Assembly (NCBI GenBank): GCA_001606155.1
Contig: LODT01000051.1
Coordinates: forward strand, 62,001-126,000
From: Tieghemostelium lacteum
Taxonomy: Eukaryota > Evosea > Eumycetozoa > Dictyosteliales > Raperosteliaceae
Reading direction: 5' to 3'
Length of the DNA: 64,000 nucleotides
A model generated the notes under the pieces. That model saw only the letters and a program-made list of their open reading frames with translations, searched no databases and had not been told where the DNA came from. Of this stretch, positions 35,501-47,668 are shown piece by piece (position 1 is the stretch's first letter; each line of letters starts with the position of its first letter). Both the position numbers and the translations under genes were made by a program.

Positions 35501-36694
35501 AATAACCAGTCACAGCATAATGATATCCAAAATGCAATGGCTCAAGAACTGAATCAGAAGCTTTTGGATTCACGTACATTGTATTTGGAGCAGTTTAAAC
35601 AGAATCAAGCACTCAAGGATAAATTTGATATTCTAATTTCTGAAAAAGAGAAATTGGATAGAGATTTAGTTGAAACTGTATCTGAACGTGATAAACTCAG
35701 ACAATCTATTGAGGTTCTAAAAAGTATTGATAATAGTGCTTCTGGAAAAGATGCTGAAATTCGTAAACTAAAAAAAGAAATTGAGTTCTTTAAAGAACAA
35801 TTAATTAGTCAATCTAAAAATTCAACTACCTCTATTACTACCACCAATACTACAAATAATAGTACTACAACTAGTAAAAAAGCAACAGCCTGTACAAATA
35901 ATGATTTCCCAACAATAGCATCAAATACTGCGACCAACGATAAAAAATCATCTCCAAGTAAAAAGAGAACTAATGAAGTTATTTCAACACAACTTTCAAC
36001 TACTGTTTTAATACCTTCTAATAATTTGGCATCACCCACAACTACAACAAATTCCACAACTACTACATCATCTAGTACCAATAAGAAATTGAAAACTCAA
36101 CATATTAGTTCATCTGCTATTTCATCTTCAATCAAACCCTATATATTATCATTAACTGGATTCAAAGAGGAAAGTGAAGATGAAAAACAAAATTTGATAA
36201 AGATTATAAAGTCACTGGGTGGTGATGTTAAACAAAATGATTTTGATAGTTCTATTACACATGTTGTCAGTAATTCAACTAGTACAACAATGAAAACTAT
36301 ATCAGCAGTACTGACGCACAAATGGGTTGTATCACCACAATGGATATATGATAGTGAACAATCTGGACATTTCTTACCGGAGACTGACTATGGTCAACAA
36401 TTTAATGTAAAACCACTAGCTGGAAAGAAATTCTTTTTATCAGAGTCATTTAAGAACTCAAAGGCTGTTGGTAATCAAACTGTCACTATTCTCATAACTG
36501 TCATTGGTAGAGGTACTATTGAAAAGGATGAATCCTCAGCTGAGTTTATTCTAGTTGCAAATGATTGGAAAAATCCTGATCCTTCTAATACTAAATATAT
36601 GACTTGGAATCAATTTTTAGCCCTAGTACCACAACCAAATCTTATGAAAAAAAAAACATCCCCTACTAACACTGCATCATCAACAACATCCTAA
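32583..36694 (+). CDS. Giant coiled-coil protein with C-terminal tandem BRCT-like domains
   Basis: The model is join(32583..32721, 32781..36694), 1350 residues; the intron GTAAGG...CATTAG rebuilds KQVN-Y-LLSNF. After Gln/Asn-rich N-terminal stretches, residues about 300-1040 are almost continuous heptad coiled coil rich in Leu, Glu, Lys and Gln. A Ser/Thr linker with basic patches (SPSKKRTNEV) leads to the C-terminus, where YILSLTGF..., SLGGDVKQNDFDSSITHVVSN and HKWVVSPQWIYDS form a BRCT domain with its conserved Trp. A second, weaker BRCT-like unit follows (KFFLSESFKNS to MTWNQFL). BRCT pairs bind phosphoserine peptides in DNA-damage and chromatin complexes. The combination of a long rod with a C-terminal BRCT pair suggests a nuclear scaffold. 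I cannot name an orthologue. Confidence 0.82.
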
Positions 36695-37170
36695 ATTAAT
36701 TTATTTACTTTCCCTCTCTTTTTTTATAAAAGTATTATCACACACCCACATGAAATCAAAAATTAAAACAACACACTCACCAACACCACATAAACACATT
36801 ATACATTTATTTTTTGATTGTAAATAAAACTCTATTATTTCATATTTTAATTGTAGTAGTAGTTTATTGTATTTGTTTTTCCTTACACACACTACATTTA
36901 TTTTAATCAACACTACTTTATTTTTTTGTTTTTTTATTTACAAGAGTTATAGTGATTAACCCCCAAAAAAAGATGTGTTAAATTTCACTGATTTAAATAT
37001 TGCAGTGATATACTACATTTTTCATATGTAAAAATTATAAATTAATTTATAAGAGAGTATTTGAATTTTAAAACATATACAGTATAGAAATTGAAAAAAT
37101 AATTTAAAATTGATACACTCACTTAGTTTAATCAAAACTATTAAAACTATTGTGTAAATTAATATTAAAA
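36695..37170. other. Intergenic spacer
   Basis: AT-rich DNA between two plus-strand genes, with CACAC-rich patches near 36739-36800 and no coding frame of interest. The 70-codon minus frame here is a by-product of low complexity. Confidence 0.6.
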
Positions 37171-38536
37171 ATGAGGATTTATTTATTTTTAATATTACTT
37201 ATATTTTTAAAATGTTACTTTTCAATTGAAATTGGTATGATTAAGAATGACATTCACCCCACACATATTTTATTAAATACAATGAAATATTAATATATTT
37301 TTATACATAGATAAGAAATATGTTATTGGCAGTGACTCAATTACAACTAATATTTATAAAAGTAATTCTAAATTAACTTATATGGTTAGTAAAGAAGATG
37401 GTACATTTTATTTAATGGACACAGAATTGGATACATTAAATCAATTCAATTTCAATACCAATCTTAATGTAAGAGCTGGTGGATACAGAGGAAAAGCAGG
37501 TTTTCTAGATATGGTTGATGGTAATTTTTATCTAGCAATCAATGATCCAGAATTTTTGGTATTGTTAAAGCTATCTTTTCTAAATACTAATAAATTCAAA
37601 ATTGAAGATAAAAGAATTGTAAGTAATATTAAATTATCAAAATTAATAGTAAATGGGTTCTAATATCTATGATTTTTTATTTAGTTCTCTGGAGAATATG
37701 TTTCAAGTATTGATTCAGTATATGTTAATTCTGATGATAAAGTTTTAACATTGGTTACCAATGAAAGAATTTATAAGATTTCAACAATTGATTTCACCAA
37801 TAAGGAAAAATCAGGTATTCCACAAAGTTGTTGGAAACAAACTGGTTTATTAATTAGTAATGATCATGTATATATTGGTTGTCAAAATATTCTATTGAAA
37901 TATATTGTAGCTCCAGAATTGCTGTTGGATAAGACATATTCCTATATTGATTATGGTGATGGTGAGATATCATCATTGGCATTGATACCACATACCAATA
38001 GTATAACATTTTCATTTATTCCAGAAGATGCATCAGGTACAACTATATTTGCTCGTTTGTCTGCTGGTGATCTAGAAGAATTGGAAGAAATTGAATTAAG
38101 TCATAATTTAGTTCCATCAGGTGCAGTTGGTAATTCTAAAGATCATGTATTGTATTTGTATCAAGGTGAAGTATTACTAATCAAAGGTGTACAAGAGAAA
38201 GATAGTAATAGTACAAAATTTGAAGTGGAGTCCAGAAAAGATTTCAAAGATTTTATTGCAACTGGTGCTATTTATAAGGAACCTTATGTATTGGTATCCA
38301 CTGATTCTTCGAGTATACTGCGTATTCCAATCTCTAAAAAAGAAGTTAAAGATGATACCTATGATAATCCTGATCCAATTGCCAATCTAGTTGACAAGAA
38401 ACATCATGGAATGAAATGGTGGCAAATTACAATGCTTGTTATTGGTATTACAGTTTGTGTTGCCCTCACTGTTGTTGTTATTAAATTCTATCAAGATATG
38501 AAAAAGAAAAAACATTTGGAAAATTATGTTCTTTAA
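37171..38536 (+). CDS. Type I membrane protein with large extracellular domain, unrecognised
   Basis: The model is join(37171..37234, 37311..37618, 37685..38536), 407 residues in three exons with matching phases. A signal peptide (MRIYLFLILLIFLKCYFS) is encoded in exon 1. The ectodomain of about 330 residues has repeated short strand-like units (KLTYMVSKEDGTFYLMD, VLTLVTNERIYKIS, YVLVSTDSSSILRIP) suggestive of a beta-propeller. One membrane helix near the end (WQITMLVIGITVCVALTVVVI) is followed by a basic tail (YQDMKKKKHLENYVL). It should sit on the plasma membrane or in the endomembrane system with the propeller outside. The family is not recognised and is likely amoeba-specific. The KKKK stretch close to the membrane is the normal stop-transfer signal. 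Confidence 0.82.
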
Positions 38537-38614
38537 CCAAATAACCACATAAAATAAATCTACTTTATACAACTAAATATTATATTTACATAAATTATAA
38601 TTTTTAAACTTTAT

Positions 38615-39894
38615 TTAGTTATTAATTAGACGGTGAATTTCATCATCATATTTTTGTGGATATTTTCTCTTGTAAATTTCGATAAAGATAAAGATACCAA
38701 TGAGTAGAGCAGTGAAACCAGAGAATACAATGATGGAAGCAGTTGGAATTTGATGAAGAACCATACCAGTAATAATGGTAGCAAAACCCATGAAATATAC
38801 AATACGACCACCCCAATGATGTACAACGTCTGGGAAGATTGGAGTCTTTGTACGATTTGGTTTCCACATTAGATGACTTGTAATACCAACACCAACAGCT
38901 AATAGGATACTTGAAAGTGTAATGATACCAAAGATACTGTGAATAGTTGAGAAATCGAAGCCATCAACAAAAGCAATAATTAAACCTAAACCTGAAAGAG
39001 CACACAAGAAGGCAGTACCTTGGAGAATGTAATGTAATGGGAACCACCAATCATAACCCTTCAAGAATCTACCAGCAAAGATACCAAATGGCATCAACAC
39101 ACCAAATGCTAAAAACATGAGAGATGCATGCCAGCTTACATAGTCAGGTGGTTGAGGTCCACCACTTGAATCCTGACTTGATGAAGATGCCTGTAAATTA
39201 ACATTTAAGAAACCTGCATTTCCAGCGCCGTGTTTAGCAAATGTGTTACTAGTACCATGAGCCCAAATGAAATATAAATTTGGGTTATTGAGATCAATGA
39301 TATTATCGGCAGCAGTATCACCTGTGTTCAATAACTTGGAGAAAATGAAATAACTAAAGTTCTCAGTTTGATAACCACCATAGGAAATAATGTTATCTTT
39401 ACCTCCTGGAACTGTGATATCTGGAATAGGTGGTGGACCTTTACCTGGTGAACTTGTCATATCAGTAACAGTAACTTGTGATCCATTAAATGTAGCAACT
39501 GCAAAATCAGCATGTTGCATTGGTGAATCACTTGAACATGTTGGACAATGCCATCCAATACCTAACCATGAATTTACATTTGCAGATGCTATATTATAAT
39601 TTTCCAGGGTTAATAAATTAAAAATTTTTTTTTTCTGATTGTAAAACTAAAGTTTGCATGTCAACATACCTGCAAATACAATCGTATCATTTAGAATTTC
39701 CCATTGTACAATGAAATTAGTTGTTGGATCAACTACAATACCAGCATTTAAACCAGCTAAATATTCACAAGATATTATATTTTAGTTTCCTTTTTGGTTT
39801 GGTGTTTTTATCTAATAATCATACCATCACAGTGATTAAAAAGAGATAATATTGTAATAATTACAGATAATATCAATACTTTATTTATATACAT
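38615..39894 (-). CDS. DOMON-cytochrome b561 membrane oxidoreductase
   Basis: The model is complement(join(38615..39588, 39670..39756, 39825..39894)), 376 residues. Two short exons supply a signal peptide (KVLILSVIITILSLF) and the start of the DOMON domain; both junctions rebuild an Ala codon in matching phase. DOMON (about residues 25-190: NFIVQWEILND, WLGIGWHC, HADFAVATF, NPNLYFIWAHGT) is expected to bind haem or a sugar outside. Five or six helices of the b561 type follow, with the haem-ligand His residues in VSWHASLMF, LHYILQGTA, IHSIFGII and VHHWGGRIVY. Such proteins pass electrons across membranes, often reducing ferric ions (as FRRS1) or using ascorbate. The short DOMON exons would be missed by a plain ORF scan. 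The 3' end lies only 78 bases from the preceding gene's stop, so the two are convergent. Confidence 0.92.
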
Positions 39895-40399
39895 TTTTTA
39901 AAAGATCTGAAATTATATTTAGATGAAAAAAAAAAAAATAAATAAGTTGGAATTATCAAACAAAATAAAATATCTTAATAAAAAATCTTTAAAACTTTTT
40001 CGATTAACTTTGAAAAAATAAAAAATAAACAAATAGAAGGGAACCTGGTTCCGAAAAATATCTATCCCCCACCTTAAAAAAAGTTTTTTTGTTCTAATAG
40101 AATTTAAATTTTTATTCTGAAGCAATATATAATGTTTAATTAGAAAAATCAATTGAATGGTCGCATGTAAACAACAAATTGTGATTGTTGATTTTAATAC
40201 TTTTTATTCTACCAGAATAATTATAAGGTTTCATTTTATAAAAATTAAATCTGAGATCTCCGGAGATTAATTCAATAATTTTCCAATGAAAAAAGCAATG
40301 AACGCACAAAATAGTGTTTGTTTTTGAATATACTTGTTAATTAATCAATTTATTTATAAGTTTAAAACGAATTAATAGAGAAGGAGGAGATAATTAAAT
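39895..40399. other. Intergenic spacer
   Basis: This lies between the start of the DOMON-b561 gene and the end of the bZIP gene, both on the minus strand. No supported coding frame is present; the 77-codon minus frame at 39919-40152 is Phe/Asn/Ile-rich noise. The DOMON-b561 promoter must lie here. Confidence 0.6.
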
Positions 40400-42529
40400 T
40401 TACATGGGTTTGTTCTTGTTGATTTGAACAAGAACAGAAATGAATTCGACATGTTGGTTGTCAGATTCTGTTAGGGCTTTTCCTATATCAGAAGAACCTT
40501 TAAAACTATTGGCGTCAATGAGGAATTTGAAATTATAGGAAGATCCTGGTAAACGAACATAGTTGGTTTTGTTTCCAGCCTCATTAGTTTGACCAATAAT
40601 TTCAAAGTTTGGTTCAAAGTTGAATTCAAATGTGGAGTTGTTAAATAATTGTGGTTGTGGTACTATATCACTATCTTGTTGATAACTTGTAGTTGATCTT
40701 GTGCTGGTAGTTGTAGTAGTAGTAGTAGTTGGGAATGGAATAAATTTGTTATTCTCATGATTGTTATTTGGATTATCATCATTATCCAATAGTAAAATTT
40801 TGTCCTGATGGTGTGGATGGTAAACGATATTGTTACTGTTCAATGGATCTACATAGATATCATTTTCATCATCAGATTCAATGCCATCTTTTTCTTGTTG
40901 TTGTAGTAATCTACCTTCCTGTTCAGCTCTTTGTTGAATTTGTCTTTGTGCTTTATATTTGTTGATTTGTTTAATGAGTGGTAAAGCAGAGTCTTTTCTA
41001 AAGTTAACTGTAACTTTAGAGTTTTGACGTCCAGTAGTCCAGGAATCAACTTTTTCTCTATTGATCAATTGAACATCATCTTCTTGTTGTTGTTGTTGTA
41101 ACATATCAATGTCGTGATCAAATTGAAGACTTGGGTGATCGTTTTGTAAAGTAGGACGTGAGGATAAAGAGGCAGGTGAAAAGGATGCAGTTTTTATGTT
41201 TCGAGAATCAAAGCTCTGATCGCTAAGCGGAGATCTACCAGATAGCGGATGACTATTACCACTGACATAACTATTAGAAATCTGCTGAGTGTATGGTTGT
41301 CCAAAGGATGTAGAACCCATACTAGCTTGTTGATGTTGTTGCTGTTGTTGAGCTGTGAAATTTGGATTATTGATAATGAATCCACAAAGAACAATGGCAA
41401 AAATAAAGACACAAAGGACCTTTTTACTATTTACAGATGAACTACTACCAATACTGGAAAAGACATTGGAAAGCAGTCCTGTGAAACTATTGTTACCACC
41501 AAATTGTTGTTGTTCTTGATATCTAGATGGGAATGAGGTTTGATAGATATCATTTTGTTTTCTCAAGAGGTCATTCTCCATCTTGAGCCTTTTGTTTTCT
41601 TGTTTCAGCTGTTCAATTTCTTGATTGGCCTTCTCAAGTTCTCCTTCAATTTCCCCAGTGTACTTGGTCTTCTTCTCACGAGATCTCTGGGCACTTTCAC
41701 GATTCTTAATCTTTCTATATTGTGAATTAATGAGATTCTGAGCATGTTTACTGAGATTACTGCCAGAATAGAAATTCTTTTTGTAAATTTTGAAGTCCTC
41801 ACTTGAAATCTCAAGTAAAATGGATCCAAGATCTGGACCTTGGTCAACGTATGGATCGAAACCATTCTTTCTCTTCTTACCAGTTATATTAGACGAAGAT
41901 GATGCTGATGAAGTAGACTTTGGTTCCTTTGTTTTCTTTATCTTCTCTGTCTTTTCACAGTCACTTGAAACAGTTTGTGGAGATGGTACAGATTGCATTA
42001 CTTGATCTGGACTAGAACTATGTGTAATGGCAGAAGTCTGTAATTGATTTGGTGTCAATGGTTCACTAATTGGTGATGAAAATACCTCTGGTGAGGAATA
42101 ATCTGATAATTGTTGTTGGTATTGAACTTGTTGTTGTTGTTGTTGTTCAATTTGATATTGTTGATTAAATTGTTGTTGGTATTGAACTTGCTGTTGTTGC
42201 TGATATAAATGTTGTTGTTGTTGTTGTAATTGTTGTAGATGTAATTGATTATAATCAGTTAAGTTTTGTAATTGTATTTGTTGTTGTGTAAAATTATTAA
42301 AATCATTTAATGTACTAATATTATTAGTAATATGATTGATATTGTTAGTGCCAGCAGCATTAAAAGTATTGTTATTGTCAACTGGTGTGTTGTTAAATGT
42401 TGATATAATATCATTGGAATACAATGATTGGTCAAATGTCAGAGTACTGGAACTGTTTGTCAACAGTGAGTTTCCAGATAGCAGGGATCCATTTTCATGG
42501 TCCTCTTGGAATATTATAAAGTCATCCAT
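40400..42529 (-). CDS. bZIP transcription factor with a transmembrane segment (ATF6/CREB3-like plan)
   Basis: A single exon of 709 residues. The N-terminus is Asn/Gln-rich and probably activating. The bZIP domain is at about residues 265-335, with basic region KIKNRESAQRSREKKTKY and a Leu zipper beginning LEKANQEIEQLKQEN. About 35 residues later a hydrophobic stretch (KKVLCVFIFAIVLCGFII, about 368-388) looks like a membrane helix. The part after it has a Gln tract and, about 40 residues on, RSPL, which fits the RxxL site-1-protease consensus. This plan is that of ATF6, CREB3 and plant bZIP17/28, held in the ER and cut in the Golgi under stress. The order (N-terminal activator, bZIP, helix, luminal tail) gives the right topology. 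Whether it is cleaved is inference. Confidence 0.85.
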   Translation of the reverse strand: MDDFIIFQEDHENGSLLSGNSLLTNSSSTLTFDQSLYSNDIISTFNNTPVDNNNTFNAAGTNNINHITNNISTLNDFNNFTQQQIQLQNLTDYNQLHLQQLQQQQQHLYQQQQQVQYQQQFNQQYQIEQQQQQQVQYQQQLSDYSSPEVFSSPISEPLTPNQLQTSAITHSSSPDQVMQSVPSPQTVSSDCEKTEKIKKTKEPKSTSSASSSSNITGKKRKNGFDPYVDQGPDLGSILLEISSEDFKIYKKNFYSGSNLSKHAQNLINSQYRKIKNRESAQRSREKKTKYTGEIEGELEKANQEIEQLKQENKRLKMENDLLRKQNDIYQTSFPSRYQEQQQFGGNNSFTGLLSNVFSSIGSSSSVNSKKVLCVFIFAIVLCGFIINNPNFTAQQQQQHQQASMGSTSFGQPYTQQISNSYVSGNSHPLSGRSPLSDQSFDSRNIKTASFSPASLSSRPTLQNDHPSLQFDHDIDMLQQQQQEDDVQLINREKVDSWTTGRQNSKVTVNFRKDSALPLIKQINKYKAQRQIQQRAEQEGRLLQQQEKDGIESDDENDIYVDPLNSNNIVYHPHHQDKILLLDNDDNPNNNHENNKFIPFPTTTTTTTTSTRSTTSYQQDSDIVPQPQLFNNSTFEFNFEPNFEIIGQTNEAGNKTNYVRLPGSSYNFKFLIDANSFKGSSDIGKALTESDNQHVEFISVLVQINKNKPM

Positions 42530-42981
42530 TCACAAAACACACTAGTTCTATATTATATATAAAAGTAAACAACAAAATATAATTGTATTGCTTATTCAAA
42601 AGTTATATTATTACTATTAAGTCTTTCTTCTTGAAGAATAGGAGTTTGTAATTATGATGTTTCAAAATAAAAAAAAAAAAGATAATTAAAAAAAAAAAAT
42701 AATTTTTTGAGAAATTGTTTTTTTGTCTCTGTGAGTCAATGCGTAGAAATAAAATTTTTTTTTAAGTTTTGAAGAAGGGATATTTTTTAGAAACGGACAT
42801 AAGTGTGTGATCATCTTACAATAATAGTTATTTAGTTTATTTTGTGTAATAGCAACATAGGCAAATATATTTCATTGACTAATTACTAAATTTCTATATT
42901 TCAAATGAACATAACATAAACTTAATTTTTTAATTTTATTTTTCTGTTTTATTTTTATTTTTTTTTTAAGTTAATATAAGG
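42530..42981. other. Shared promoter of bZIP (minus) and TMEM234 (plus)
   Basis: This 450-base gap with long A and T runs holds no coding frame. Two divergent genes start from its ends. Confidence 0.6.
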
Positions 42982-43728
42982 ATGAACATTTGTATGTGTT
43001 TTTATTAAGTTACATTAAATAAATTAGAAATTAATATAATTTCGATATAAAAAGATAATATTTTAAGTTTGGTATTAGTTGGATTGATATGGGGAGGAAC
43101 CAACCCATTGATTAAAAGAGGTAGTGAAGGTGTATCACGTGTACAAAAATCAAACTTTTTATTACAAATTCTATTTGAATTCTATTATCTTTGGTCTAGA
43201 TTAAGTGTATTTATAAACTGTTTCTTTGTAAATTCACAACAGAGATTATAATGAAGTTAGACTAACAATCTTAAAAACTTGAATGACTAAATAGTATGCA
43301 ATACCTATGATAATTAATCTCAGCGGTTCCATTGTATTCTTTTATACATTAAGTCAAACTGGTAAGTTATATATCATCATAAAGGATAATCCTTGGAACA
43401 CAACTAATCAATACTCAAAAATCTGTTGTGTTATCTTATTATGATATTAGATATTTCATTGGTAGTACCAATATCAAATTCTTTAACATTTTTATTCACT
43501 AGTGTAACTGGTTTACTGCTTGGAGAACAAACATTACATTTTCGTAAATATCTTAATTTCATTGAAAAATAATTTTTTTTTTTTGTAAAAGTTTCGTGAT
43601 CTAATACCACATCTATAATTAATTTAAATGTTATTGATTACTATATAGGTTCATATATAGGGATGTTATTTGTATTAATAGGAGTTACAATATGTGTCTC
43701 AAGTAAATTAGATGAAATAAAATTTTAA
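42982..43728 (+). CDS. tmem234: TMEM234 family membrane protein, five exons including a 10-base first exon
   Basis: The model is join(42982..42991, 43055..43206, 43295..43361, 43451..43543, 43649..43728), 133 residues; all junctions are GT-AG and all phases agree. Exon 1 holds only ATG AAC ATT T. The product begins MNIYNILSLVLVGLIWGG. It matches human TMEM234 along its whole length: LIWGGTNPLIKRGSEGVSRV with LLWGATNPFLRRGSAGLQRV, SYAIPMIINLSGS with RYLVPFLLNQCGS at equal spacing, DISLVVPISNSLTFLFT with DLTLAVPICNSLALVFT, and GLLLGEQ with KALGED. Four hydrophobic helices of the EamA/DMT transporter type are present. Its transport role is unknown; vertebrate work points to a kidney filtration phenotype. 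No ORF of useful length exposes this gene. Confidence 0.92.
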
Positions 43729-43959
43729 AATTAACCTCTTTTATTTATAAAAAAAGCCCAGATATCTTTCACTAAGCCCTGTTTTTTTTTTTTGAAGGAT
43801 AATTTTTTTTTTAAAAGACTATTTTTTATATTCTCTCCTCTATGTTATTTTGAAAATAATCAATTATATTTAAACTCTATGAATCTTTTCAATAGATTAA
43901 TCTGATATATTAGTAGTAGAATTAAGAAGGAGTATTTTTAAGCATCTCTATAGGACAGA

Positions 43960-43990
43960 GGCAGATAGATAGATAGAATAGATAGAAATA
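43960..43990. repeat. GATA tetranucleotide repeat
   Basis: GATAGATAGATAG and variants lie just upstream of the start of the next gene, within its leader. A simple microsatellite. Confidence 0.8.
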
Positions 43991-44017
43991 ATCAAAAAGA
44001 ATTAGAGTGATCACAAA

Positions 44018-47000
44018 ATGTCAAGCCAAATAATTAATTTAGATTATATTTTGGGTAAACTTGAAGATTTACTGACAGAGAATGATTTTAAGGATGGTAA
44101 TGGATTTACCAGGATAAGAAAGAGAAAGAATGATAGAGAGGAAAAATCATTTATAAGTCGTATCTCAACTAGTATGAAACAATTGATAGAGTACAAAGGT
44201 GAGAGAACAATGGTACATATATTTCATTTGAGATTTATTCACACCAATCAACACACCAAGAGAGCTAGAGTACAAAAGATTATTACAACTATTAAAGAGT
44301 ACATTAGATTACTTAATAAATCAGTATCTGATCAAGAGAATAATTATCATCAATATCTGTTATCTACACCATCTGTATCTAATCTAAGTTCTACCACATC
44401 AACACCACAGTTACAATCAACTAATATTATTAGTAATAATAGTAATAATATACAAAATCAAACAACACCACCTACCATGTCATTGGCGGGTAATCATTCA
44501 CCTATTACCACTCTAAATACAAATAACAGTAACAATAATAGTAATAATACACCACCAAATAATAACAGTCCTGGAAATAGTTTTTTAAATAATGTAGATA
44601 GTAATTGTAATATTAATGAATCTTATGAATCAAATAATGTAGAAAATAGTAATAGTATCAGTAACAGTAGTAGCAGTAGTAATATATTAACATATAATAT
44701 TGGAAGTAGTTTAACTTATGTACCAATTTACAATAGTAATAATATTTATAGTAGTAATAATACACCATCTTTTAGTGATGATATGGAATATAATCAAAAT
44801 ATTTCTATTCTAAATACCAGTAGTACTGGTAATTTTACAACTACTAGTAATACTAGTTCAAGTAGTGGCAGTACTAGTAGTGGTATATCAGGTGCATTGC
44901 ATACACTACTAAACAGTAGTAGTCAAAAACAAAATGATTGCAGTAAGGAAATGAAGATTGCCAAAGAACTATTAGATTATCTGACTAGTCATCAGGTAGA
45001 TCCAGATAATTCTCTAGTTGGTTGTGAACTGAATTCACAGTTTCTAGATGGTATCTTTAAACTGAGATCACAACAGAGTTTTAATAAAAGATCTTTAATT
45101 AAAATGATAAAATCATGGGGTTCCATGAAAGATGATTTATTAGTTAAAGAAGTTCGAAAAATGTCATCAACACTCAACTCTATAGATTTTAAAAAGGGTG
45201 AATTAGTAATCATTGATATGTCACTTCCACATAACAGTAATAGCAATAACAATAATCATAATGGTACTAGTATTTATGATGATAATACCAATACAATGGA
45301 AGATCATTCTAGTAATACTACTGCTCAAGATACAATGGATCAGGATCATATCTTTGATTTTGATTTTGAAAATTATATATCAAATAACAACAATAATAAT
45401 AATAATAATAACCATAGTAATCATGATGATTCCATTGATCTATTTGGTAAAAATAATAATTATATATTTGCAAGATTTGAAGAAGAATTTAATAGAACTT
45501 GTAAATGTTATAATATCCCTTCTGAGGATTTACAAACAGTATTACATTGTAACATTAATAATGTATATAAAATCTCACCGGAGATTTTAGATTTTATCAA
45601 ATCTGATAAATCCATTATAAAATTGGTAAATGATCCTTCTGTGCCTTTTTGTCATATGTTATCTTTTAAGGAAAGATTAATATTTAATGACTATATTCAA
45701 AATCAATTTGTAAGTATTTATATATTTATGAAATATAATTTTAACTAATTTATATTTATTACATAATATAGGGTATTGATAGTAGAATTCTTGAAAAATG
45801 TAAAAATAATTCATTTTCTGTTATTGATATGCCATTGTTGAAGGGTTATATAACACTTTTGAATGATTTGGAGAGAAATCTTACAAATACTCCATTGTGG
45901 ACTGAGATATTGGCATTGTCACATAAGGAATCTAAACCATTTTTGGAAAATGTTAGAAAGACTTGTATGTACATTCCATTGTATTTGCAATTGGAGGAAT
46001 TTGTAAAGACTATTGAAATCAATAGAGAGAAACAATTGAAATCTAGAATCAAGCAGAATATAATTTCATTTGATCATGCTTTTCATAAGATTCACATGGA
46101 GAGAAAAGATTTTATTGAAGGTGCTGCAAAGAATAGATTGTCTCAGGGATATTTACAGTTGATTAGAGAGAATGTCGATAGTTTTTTATTGAAATATGGG
46201 TATATTCATAATGCAGTTCAAACAGATTACTTGGAAAGACCTCCAACTAATCCTGGTCAGATTCGCTCCAATTTGGATATTCTTCATTCTATTCTCTCTC
46301 AGGATCCTCAGGAAACTATTCAACAGAAGGAATTCAAAAAGTTAATTGCAAAGTTAACGGATACCATCTATCCTATGATTGAAGAATTTATACTAAAATC
46401 CAAACTTATCATTTTGGATTCTTTGGATTTGTTTAATAGTAAATATCAGGTTTTGGAAGAACGTGGCCATTTAGATATGGATTTCATAAGATCCATTATC
46501 AATCACAAAAAGGATTCTATAGAAAAACAAAAGTTAGCTCATTTTGAAAGAATGCTTAAGGACATTGAATATCTACTGGACATGAAGAAAAAGGAAGGAG
46601 CTGTTGTAGAGAAACGTTTGGAAATTGTGACAATTTCTGGATTGGTCTTTGGTAAAATTCACAGAGCTGAGAATGAAGCTAGAACTACTCTGGAAGTTTG
46701 GGGACACTTATTGGCTCCACTTCAAAACCCAAATTCAGGGTCACATTTACCACCTCATAAACCTTTGCCTTCTCTACCAAAACATCAACAACAACCTATT
46801 ACTACAACCCAATATACATCACCAACTCTATCCTCATCAACATCAGTTAACATTACACAACAACAAAATATATTTACACCTCTTTCAGTTAGTAGCAGTA
46901 ATATTATTAATACTAACACACCAGTAACAGTACAACAACCAATGGCAATTAAACCTCAACAAGCACCAATAGTTCCAAATCGTATCTCACCAATTAACTC

Positions 47001-47526
47001 TAACATTAACACATCAGCAACAACAACAACAACAACAACAACTAATCCACCTAACCAACCAAATAACAATCAATTAAAACCATCGTGGTCATTTTCATCA
47101 GATCCTAATAAATCACAGAATCCTTCTAGTTCAAATGTTACACCAGTTGGTGGATCAAGATTCTTACCAAGTCAGAGACTAAAACCAGCACCTGTTATTT
47201 CAAATACAACACCAACAGTAACAACAGCTAATTCTAATGGCTTTGTTAATAATACCAATAGACCTATTTCACCACCACCATTAACAACATCACAACAACC
47301 TAGTAAAACTACAACACCATCAAATACAACATCACCAACTTATACATCACCAATTATTAAACCACTATCACCAACACAACTTTATAAACCACCACCACTA
47401 AAAACACAGTTATCTGATAGTAAATTACCAATCCCAAATCAGAATACACCACCAGTACTTACAAACAAATCTATGTCTAGTCTATCATTATCTCAATCTA
47501 TGGATTCACACACAATAAAACCGTAA
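44018..47526 (+). CDS. Large unrecognised helical protein with Asn-rich and Pro/Thr-rich regions
   Basis: The model is join(44018..45709, 45772..47526), 1148 residues; the 62-base intron GTAAGT...ATATAG is in phase 0. Residues 1-115 are a compact helical region (LDYILGKLEDLLTEND, FISRISTSMKQLIEYKGERTM). A long Asn/Ser/Thr stretch follows, then a folded part around 310-410 (MKIAKELLDYLTSHQVD to ELVIIDMSL), an Asn run, and a helical domain from about 480 to 900 (FARFEEEFNRTCKCYNI to EARTTLEVWGHLLAPL). The last 230 residues are Pro/Ser/Thr-rich with PPPLTT- and PPPLK-like motifs that could bind SH3 or WW domains. I recognise no family. The Pro-rich tail next to a helical core suggests a cytoskeletal or signalling scaffold, but this is a guess. 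Confidence 0.78.
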
Positions 47527-47668
47527 ACAGCAAGAATAATAATCAAATTTAATCATCGTTTATAATATATATTTATACACACAGAAAATTTTAAAATAAA
47601 TTATCAAACATAATTATTGATTTCTTTGATAAAGTTCATGGTAACCTATAAATTTTTATTATTTTACA

